Below are positions 31,845 through 37,005 of a stretch of 37,005 nucleotides of DNA, piece by piece. The notes under the pieces were generated by a model, which was not told the DNA's origin, made no database searches, and was given only the letters and a program-made list of their open reading frames with translations. Position 1 is the stretch's first letter. The number at the start of each line of letters is the position of its first letter. This DNA comes from Oscillospiraceae bacterium (GTDB taxonomy: Bacteria > Bacillota > Clostridia > Oscillospirales > Ruminococcaceae): positions 1-37,005 of the forward strand of contig JAGAPB010000097.1 in the NCBI GenBank assembly GCA_017847995.1, read 5' to 3'. The position numbers and the translations under genes are program-made.

Positions 31845-31873
31845 ATTGTATCAAAAATAGCGTAGGTACGCAA
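31845..31873 (-). promoter_or_regulatory. Promoter of the corC-like/proBA operon
   Basis: The minus strand has TTGCGT, 17 bases, TACAAT, giving a leader of about 55 bases with a GGGGG...CCCCC dyad before the corC-like start. Confidence 0.65.
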
Positions 31874-31922
31874 GTTTGGGGAACCAAGGTTCACAAAGCT
31901 TTCATGGTTCGTACACAAAAAA

Positions 31923-31949
31923 CGACCCCCTGCTTGGTGCAGAGGGTCG
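31923..31949 (-). terminator. Terminator of the tpiA-gpmI unit
   Basis: CGACCCTCTGC/GCAGGGGGTCG stem (one mismatch), followed on the minus strand by TTTTTTGTG, twelve bases past the gpmI stop. Confidence 0.9.
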
Positions 31950-31961
31950 AAATTGTTGGGG

Positions 31962-33476
31962 TTACTTTGCGATAAGGGAGGTGCCGTCCATTTCGGCAGG
32001 CTGGGGCAGGCCCAGCAGTTCCAGCATGGTGGGGGCAATGTCGGCCAGGCGGCCGCCTTCCCGCAGCTTGCAGTCGTGATTGACCACAACAAAGGGAACG
32101 GGATAGGTGGTGTGGGCGGTAAAGGGTGCGCCGTCGGGTTCGTACATCTGGTCGGCGTTGCCGTGGTCGGCGGTGATCAGAGCGGTGCCGCCCAGTTCCA
32201 CAATCTTGTCCACAACCTTGCCCAGGCAGGTGTCAACGGCCTCCACAGCGGCAACAGCGGCGTCAAACACACCGGTGTGGCCAACCATGTCGCAGTTGGC
32301 AAAGTTGAGGATCATAACGTCGTATTTGCCGCTTTCCAGACGGGCAACGGCTTCGTCGGCCACTTCGTAGGCGCTCATTTCGGGCTTCAGGTCATAGGTG
32401 GCAACCTTGGGGGAAGCGATGAGGGCGCGGTCTTCGCCTTCGCTGACAGCTTCCACGCCGCCGTTGAAGAAGAAGGTGACATGGGCGTACTTTTCGGTTT
32501 CGGCAATGCGAAGCTGGGTCAGCCCGTTGGCCGAAATGTATTCGCCGAAGGTGTTCTTCAGGCTCTGGGGCTTGAAGGCGACCTGTACGTTGGGCATGGT
32601 GGCGTCATACTGGGTCATGCAGACAAAGGTGAGGGGGAAGAAGCCGTTTTTGCGTTCAAAGCCGGCAAAATCGGGGTCCACCAGGGTGCGGGTGATCTCG
32701 CGGGCGCGGTCGGGGCGGAAGTTGAAGAAGATGACCGAGTCGTTGGGCTGGATCTTGCCGTCGGCTTCGCAAACGGCAGGAACCACAAATTCATCGGTAA
32801 CTTCGGCGGCATAGCTGGCTTCCATCACCTTGTCGGCGGGCAGTTGCACGCCTTCGCCGTAAACCATGGCGGCATAGGCCTTTTCCACACGTTCAAAGCG
32901 GTTGTCGCGGTCCATGGCGTAGTAGCGGCCCATGATGGTGGCAACCTTGCCCACGCCGATCTTTTCCATTTCGGCCTGCAGCTGGGCTACAAAGTCGATG
33001 CCGGAAGAGGGGGGCACGTCACGGCCGTCCATAAAGCAGTGTACGAACACCTTTTCCAGGCCGTGGCGCTTGGCCAGCTCCAGCAGACCATAGAGGTGGG
33101 TGTTGTGGCTGTGCACGCCGCCGTCGGAAAGCAGGCCCATCATGTGCAGGGCGCTGCCGTTTTTCTTGCAGTTTTCCACGGCGTTCAGGAAAGCTTCGTT
33201 TTCAAAGAAATCGCCGTCCTTGATGGACTTGGTGATGCGGGTCAGTTCCTGGTAAACAACACGGCCGGCGCCGATGTTGGTATGGCCAACTTCCGAGTTG
33301 CCCATCTGCCCATCGGGCAGACCAACGTCCATGCCGGAAGCACCGATCTGGGTGATGGGGTTCTGGCCAAACAGGCGGTCGATGTTGGGATGCTTGGCAG
33401 CCTTGATGGCGTTGCCGTATTCTTCGGGGCGGCAGCCAAAGCCGTCCATGATGATAAGTGCCAGAGGCTTTTTCAT
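31962..33476 (-). CDS. gpmI: 2,3-bisphosphoglycerate-independent phosphoglycerate mutase
   Basis: The enzyme converts 3- to 2-phosphoglycerate in glycolysis, using two manganese ions. The 504-residue length is standard. Seen: [18 protein letters not shown] (first metal site) near residue 6, the catalytic serine in [20 protein letters not shown] near 60, [22 protein letters not shown] near 113, and [10 protein letters not shown] near 150. Late metal ligands lie in [22 protein letters not shown] and ITADHGNAD (near 395-445). AAAGGAA precedes the ATG. It follows tpiA by 29 bases. Confidence 0.98.
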   Translation of the reverse strand: MKKPLALIIMDGFGCRPEEYGNAIKAAKHPNIDRLFGQNPITQIGASGMDVGLPDGQMGNSEVGHTNIGAGRVVYQELTRITKSIKDGDFFENEAFLNAVENCKKNGSALHMMGLLSDGGVHSHNTHLYGLLELAKRHGLEKVFVHCFMDGRDVPPSSGIDFVAQLQAEMEKIGVGKVATIMGRYYAMDRDNRFERVEKAYAAMVYGEGVQLPADKVMEASYAAEVTDEFVVPAVCEADGKIQPNDSVIFFNFRPDRAREITRTLVDPDFAGFERKNGFFPLTFVCMTQYDATMPNVQVAFKPQSLKNTFGEYISANGLTQLRIAETEKYAHVTFFFNGGVEAVSEGEDRALIASPKVATYDLKPEMSAYEVADEAVARLESGKYDVMILNFANCDMVGHTGVFDAAVAAVEAVDTCLGKVVDKIVELGGTALITADHGNADQMYEPDGAPFTAHTTYPVPFVVVNHDCKLREGGRLADIAPTMLELLGLPQPAEMDGTSLIAK

Positions 33477-33505
33477 AGCAATGTTCCTTTCAGAAAAATC
33501 TGTTT

Positions 33506-34273
33506 TTACTTGGAGGCTGCGGCTACGATGGCAGAGAAATCAGGAGCCTTGAGGGCAGCGCCGCCGATGAGGCCGCCGTCAACATCTTCCTGGGCCAGCA
33601 GTTCGGCTGCGTTGCCGGCGTTCATGCTGCCGCCGTACTGGATGGTCAGACCGTCGGCTGCTTCCTTGCCGTACAGGTCGGCAACGGTGGCACGGATGAG
33701 GCCGCAAACCTCGCCGGCCTGGTCGGCGGTGGCGGTCTTGCCGGTGCCGATGGCCCAAACGGGTTCGTAGGCGATGATGATGTTCTTCAGTTCTTCGGCC
33801 GAAACACCGCCCAGGGCGATGCGGGTCTGCATGCCGACCACTTCGGCGGTAACGCCCTGTTCACGCTGTTCCAGCAGTTCGCCAACGCATACGATGGGCT
33901 TGAGGCCGGCATCCAGGGCGGCGCGCAGACGCTTGTTTACGGTAACGTCGGTTTCGCCAAAATACTGGCGGCGTTCGCTGTGGCCCAGCACAACATATTC
34001 CACGCCCATCTCGGTCAGCATGGTGGCTGCAATTTCGCCGGTGAAGGCGCCGGAAGGGGCAAAGTGGCAGTTCTGTGCGCCAACGCAGATGTTGCTGCCT
34101 TCGGTGGCAGCCAGAACGGTTTCCAGGTCGGTGAAGGGGACACAGACGATGACGCCGCAGTCGGCATCCTTTACCAGGGGCTTCAGTTCTTCGATGAGAG
34201 CCTTGGCCTCGGCACGGTTTTTATTCATTTTCCAGTTGCCGGCGATGACGGCTTTGCGCAGTTTCTTGTTCAT
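33506..34273 (-). CDS. tpiA: Triosephosphate isomerase
   Basis: The enzyme interconverts dihydroxyacetone phosphate and glyceraldehyde 3-phosphate. The 255-residue protein has the usual landmarks: [13 protein letters not shown] near residue 10 (Asn and catalytic Lys), the electrophilic His of [13 protein letters not shown] near 96, the base Glu of [14 protein letters not shown] near 168, and [16 protein letters not shown] near 215. I start at the ATG at 34273, preceded by AAGGAGC; the frame is open upstream without a ribosome site. It starts 13 bases after the unknown membrane protein gene. Confidence 0.98.
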   Translation of the reverse strand: MNKKLRKAVIAGNWKMNKNRAEAKALIEELKPLVKDADCGVIVCVPFTDLETVLAATEGSNICVGAQNCHFAPSGAFTGEIAATMLTEMGVEYVVLGHSERRQYFGETDVTVNKRLRAALDAGLKPIVCVGELLEQREQGVTAEVVGMQTRIALGGVSAEELKNIIIAYEPVWAIGTGKTATADQAGEVCGLIRATVADLYGKEAADGLTIQYGGSMNAGNAAELLAQEDVDGGLIGGAALKAPDFSAIVAAASK

Positions 34274-34286
34274 AATATGATGCTCC

Positions 34287-35087
34287 TTATTTATCCCGGG
34301 ATTCGGGTTCTTCTTCGATGTGGGGTTCGGGCCAAAATTCTTCGGGCTGCATAATGCCGGCCCAGTGTTCCTTGGGGCAGGGGTCCGGTTGGGCGGAGGG
34401 GGGCTCCCAGTTGAGATCGGGGCTCCAGCCAACGGGGGGCTGAGGCCTTTGCTGCACCGGAATTGGAGCGGGGGCGGCCTGTGGGGGCTGCGCCGACCGG
34501 GGGGCAGGGCCGTCGGGGTTTCCGCCCAGGGAAAGGGGTCGCTTTTGCCGCAGCAGGAACAGCAGCAGCCAATGGATACCCAGCAGGATGCTCAGCACCA
34601 GGTAAAGCACCGCATTCCTGGGGGTATAGTCACGGTAGATCTCGTAGAGGGCGATGTAGTAGACCACCAGCACCGCAATGCTGAACAGGCCCGAAAACAG
34701 CCCCAGGAAAGGAATGAGAAAAAGGGAGAACCCGGCGCCCATGCAGGCGGCAGTGACCACCAGCAGCACGATGGCGTAGCTGGTCTTTTTGCCCTGGCGC
34801 AGGTTGATGTCATCGGTAATGGCACCCAGCAGCCAACTGCTGCCCACCGGCACCCAGGCCAGCCAGGCATTGGCTATGCCGCGGCGTTTGGCCATGGTTT
34901 GCAGCGAAAGGGCCTGCAGCACATAAACCGCCGCTGTGGCGGCAATGGCCATCAAAATGACCAGCACCAAAACAGCGCCCATCATGACCAGCAGCCCTTC
35001 CCCCAGCGGAGAGATCGCTTCCGCAACAGGCGGGACGTAGTTATAGCCATGCTCAAAGCCGGGGCCAAATTCATAGTGAAATTCCAT
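34287..35087 (-). CDS. Hypothetical membrane protein between pgk and tpiA
   Basis: The 266-residue protein has four hydrophobic helices (about 32-58, 103-122, 124-145, 158-180). Between the first two stands AKRRGIANAWLAWVPVGSSWLLGAITDD, a sequence I recall in several unnamed clostridial membrane proteins. The N-terminus is rich in Tyr, His and Gly; the last 85 residues form a Pro/Gln-rich cytoplasmic tail. No domain is recognised. GGGAGG is seven bases before the ATG. It lies 46 bases past the pgk terminator, without a visible promoter of its own, and is tightly followed by tpiA. Confidence 0.82.
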   Translation of the reverse strand: MEFHYEFGPGFEHGYNYVPPVAEAISPLGEGLLVMMGAVLVLVILMAIAATAAVYVLQALSLQTMAKRRGIANAWLAWVPVGSSWLLGAITDDINLRQGKKTSYAIVLLVVTAACMGAGFSLFLIPFLGLFSGLFSIAVLVVYYIALYEIYRDYTPRNAVLYLVLSILLGIHWLLLFLLRQKRPLSLGGNPDGPAPRSAQPPQAAPAPIPVQQRPQPPVGWSPDLNWEPPSAQPDPCPKEHWAGIMQPEEFWPEPHIEEEPESRDK

Positions 35088-35133
35088 GGGGCATCCTCCC
35101 TTCCCTGCCCTTTGCGGGGCGTTTCGAAAAACA

Positions 35134-35157
35134 GGGGCAGGGTTTCAGCCCTGCCCC
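35134..35157 (-). terminator. Terminator after pgk
   Basis: GGGGCAGGG/CCCTGCCCC stem followed by TGTTTTTCG on the minus strand. No promoter is seen before the next gene, so it may work as a partial stop within a pgk-tpiA-gpmI operon. Confidence 0.75.
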
Positions 35158-35175
35158 CTTGGGTCGGTTTCTCGA

Positions 35176-36387
35176 TTACTTGTCGCTGATGCAGGCAATG
35201 CCGGGCAGAACCTTGCCTTCCAGATATTCCAGAGAGGCGCCGCCGCCGGTGGAGATGTGGCTCATCTTGTCACCGAAGCCCAGCTGCTTAACAGCAGCAG
35301 CGCTGTCGCCGCCGCCAATGATGGTGGTGGCATCGGTTTCGGCCAGGGCCTTGGCTACGCTGATGGTGCCGGCAGCCAGGATGGGGTTCTCGAATACGCC
35401 CAAGGGGCCGTTCCAAACAACGGTCTTGGCGCTCTTTACAGCTTCGGCATACAGTTCGCGGGTCTTGGGGCCGATATCCAGGCCTTCGCGGTCAGCGGGG
35501 ATCTTGTCGGCGTCGTATACAACGGTTTCAATTTCGGCATCGATGGGGTTGGGGAAGCCGGCAGCGGTGACAACGTCAACGGGCAGCAGCAGCTTAACGC
35601 CCTTTTCTTCGGCCTTCTTCATCATTTCGCCGCAGTATTCGATCTTTTCGTTATCCAGCAGAGAGGTGCCAACGCCGTAGCCCTTGGCAGCCAGGAAGGT
35701 GTAGGCCATGCCGCCGCCGATGATCAGGGTGTCGACCTTTTCCAGCAGGTTGTTGATAACGTTGAGCTTATCGGCAACCTTGGCGCCGCCCAGGATGGCA
35801 ACGAAAGGACGAACGGGGTCTTCCACAGCGTTGCCCAGGTATTCGATTTCCTTCTTCATCAGGTAGCCAACACCGGCTTCTTCCACAAAGGCGGCAACAC
35901 CGGCGGTGGAGCAGTGGGCACGGTGGGCAGCACCAAAGGCGTCGTTTACATAAACTTCGCACAAAGAGGCCAGGTCCTTGCTCAGGGCTTCGCCGTTCTT
36001 GGTTTCTTCGGCACGGAAGCGGGTGTTCTGCAGCAGAACAACGTCGCCATCCTGCATGGCGGCAACAGCGGCGCGGGCGTTTTCGCCTACTACTTCGTCA
36101 TCGTTGGCAAAAACAACTTCCTTGCCCAGATAGCTGCCCAGGGCCTTGGCAACAGGAGCCAGAGAGAACTTTTCTTCGGGGCCGTTCTTGGGCTTGCCAA
36201 AGTGGGAGCAGAGGATCACCTTTGCGCCCTTTTCCATCAGGTACTTGATGGTGGGCAGAGCGCCTACGATACGGTTGTCGTCGGTGATGACGCCGTCCTT
36301 CATAGGAACGTTAAAGTCGCAGCGCACCAGAACGCGCTTGCCGGTAACATTCAGATCTTCAACAGTCTTTTTATTGAGGGTAGCCAT
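35176..36387 (-). CDS. pgk: Phosphoglycerate kinase
   Basis: The enzyme transfers phosphate from 1,3-bisphosphoglycerate to ADP. The 403-residue protein shows [16 protein letters not shown] near residue 15, the basic-patch LCSHFGKPK near 55, [18 protein letters not shown] near 156, [17 protein letters not shown] near 220, the ADP-loop [11 protein letters not shown] near 355 and [16 protein letters not shown] near 375. I start at the ATG at 36387, eight bases after AAAGGA; an in-frame ATG nine bases earlier touches it. A strong promoter lies at 36463-36491. Confidence 0.98.
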   Translation of the reverse strand: MATLNKKTVEDLNVTGKRVLVRCDFNVPMKDGVITDDNRIVGALPTIKYLMEKGAKVILCSHFGKPKNGPEEKFSLAPVAKALGSYLGKEVVFANDDEVVGENARAAVAAMQDGDVVLLQNTRFRAEETKNGEALSKDLASLCEVYVNDAFGAAHRAHCSTAGVAAFVEEAGVGYLMKKEIEYLGNAVEDPVRPFVAILGGAKVADKLNVINNLLEKVDTLIIGGGMAYTFLAAKGYGVGTSLLDNEKIEYCGEMMKKAEEKGVKLLLPVDVVTAAGFPNPIDAEIETVVYDADKIPADREGLDIGPKTRELYAEAVKSAKTVVWNGPLGVFENPILAAGTISVAKALAETDATTIIGGGDSAAAVKQLGFGDKMSHISTGGGASLEYLEGKVLPGIACISDK

Positions 36388-36462
36388 GTCAGACATCCTT
36401 TCTTTTTGCGTTGTTCCGCATTGTTTTGACAGCATTGTTTTTAGATTAACAATCCACAGATT

Positions 36463-36491
36463 ATTGTAAAACAAAGCCGGGGTTTTTTCAA
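36463..36491 (-). promoter_or_regulatory. Promoter of pgk
   Basis: The minus strand has TTGAAA, 17 bases, TACAAT. The leader to pgk would be about 65 bases. Confidence 0.75.
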
Positions 36492-36585
36492 GTACCTGAC
36501 GTTGGGTCTGTTACCCAAAAATGGCCCTTCCGAAAAGCTTTTGTTTGTACAATCCCTTTGAGGATGCCCCGCAGAATGCAAAATA

Positions 36586-36609
36586 CCCGCCCCAATGCTT
36601 TGGGGCGGG
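36586..36609 (-). terminator. Terminator of gpsA
   Basis: CCCGCCCCA/TGGGGCGGG stem followed on the minus strand by TATTTTGC, about ten bases past the gpsA stop. Confidence 0.8.
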
Positions 36610-36618
36610 CAAAAGAGC

Positions 36619-37005
36619 TTAGTTGTTGAGCCAGATGGTTTCCGACTCGTGGCGGCCGGGGCGGCCCATCAGGTCGCGCACCGCATCCTTCACGTTTTTG
36701 TTCTCATACAGTACCTGGTAAATTTCGCGGGTGATGGGCATTTCCACCCCGTGGCGTTTGGCAAGTTGATAGGCGCAGGCGGCGGCTGTGTATACTTCCA
36801 CCGTCATGCCTACCTCTTCGATGGCCTGGGCGGCGGTTTTGCCCTGCCCCACCAGAATGCCCGCGCGGCGGTTGCGGCTGTGCATCGAGGTACAGGTGAC
36901 AATCAGGTCGCCGATGCCCGAAAGCCCGGCAAAGGTTTCGGTTTGGGCGCCCATGGCGGTACCCAGACGGGCAATTTCGGTGATGCCGCGGGTCATCAGG
37001 GCAGC
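36619..37005 (-). CDS. gpsA: Glycerol-3-phosphate dehydrogenase [NAD(P)+], C-terminal part
   Basis: Only the last 128 codons are in the window; the frame runs off the right edge. GpsA reduces dihydroxyacetone phosphate to sn-glycerol 3-phosphate for phospholipid synthesis. Seen: LGTAMGAQTETFAGLSGIGDLIVTCTS and HSRNRRAGILVGQG, the substrate-side motifs of the C-terminal helical domain, then EVGMTVEVYTAAACAYQLAKRHGVEMPI, which also fit. It has its own terminator before the pgk promoter, so the two genes are probably transcribed separately. Confidence 0.95.
   Translation of the reverse strand, partial: AALMTRGITEIARLGTAMGAQTETFAGLSGIGDLIVTCTSMHSRNRRAGILVGQGKTAAQAIEEVGMTVEVYTAAACAYQLAKRHGVEMPITREIYQVLYENKNVKDAVRDLMGRPGRHESETIWLNN

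Noticed and set aside
31953..33770. A 605-codon plus-strand open frame opposite gpmI and tpiA
   Set aside because: Same effect; gpmI and tpiA on the minus strand are unmistakable. The plus product is a low-complexity Gly/Val/His-rich string.

Overview
This window looks like chromosomal DNA of a GC-rich Gram-positive gut clostridium, most likely of the Oscillospiraceae/Ruminococcaceae (Faecalibacterium-Gemmiger-Subdoligranulum type). The evidence is a class III fructose-1,6-bisphosphatase, CcmA-free Gram-positive lipoproteins, strong AGGAGG ribosome sites before nearly every gene, TTGACA/TATAAT promoters, and intergenic palindromic repeats of a kind I associate with this group. The family placement is inference. 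Nearly all genes lie on the minus strand. No phage, insertion sequence or CRISPR array is visible. The very long plus-strand open frames opposite the minus-strand genes are shadows caused by skewed codon use.

Region by region: 1-1610 holds the tail of a plus-strand gene, a palindrome-rich spacer, a SIS-domain isomerase, a tandem 169-bp palindromic repeat and tRNA-Ser(GCU). 1619-7734 is a minus-strand operon: a DxDxDG-repeat lipoprotein, a two-component system, a DUF1385 membrane protein, PrmC and a HAD phosphatase. 7787-10809 holds an XRE regulator (minus), a histidine phosphatase and a DUF975 membrane protein (both plus). 10824-17713 holds metG, then a gluQ-fbp-araD unit, then an acetamidase/formamidase-like gene. 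17742-27297 is a sugar locus: an operon of AraB-type kinase, substrate-binding lipoprotein, ABC ATPase, two permeases, DhaK and DhaL, facing a divergent AllA-like cupin gene. 27308-31873 is a corC-like, proB, proA operon ending in two small membrane-protein genes. 31923-37005 is a glycolysis block: gpsA (partial), pgk, an unknown membrane protein, tpiA and gpmI.

The sugar locus is the most notable part. Its ATPase gene is complete except for one in-frame TAA inside the first Walker A motif, so the transporter is either freshly broken or the base is an error. The operon pairs an L-ribulokinase-type kinase with a divergent DHA-kinase pair and no isomerase, so its substrate cannot be assigned. 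Its control region has two promoters, with copies of a shared half-site in the spacer of one promoter and next to the -10 of the other, and a further copy at the divergent promoter.

Terminators and promoters are packed tightly. At two places a promoter is built into the preceding terminator, and in one of these the new transcript would begin inside the hairpin stem. Several intergenic stretches also carry alternative or strong RNA hairpins.
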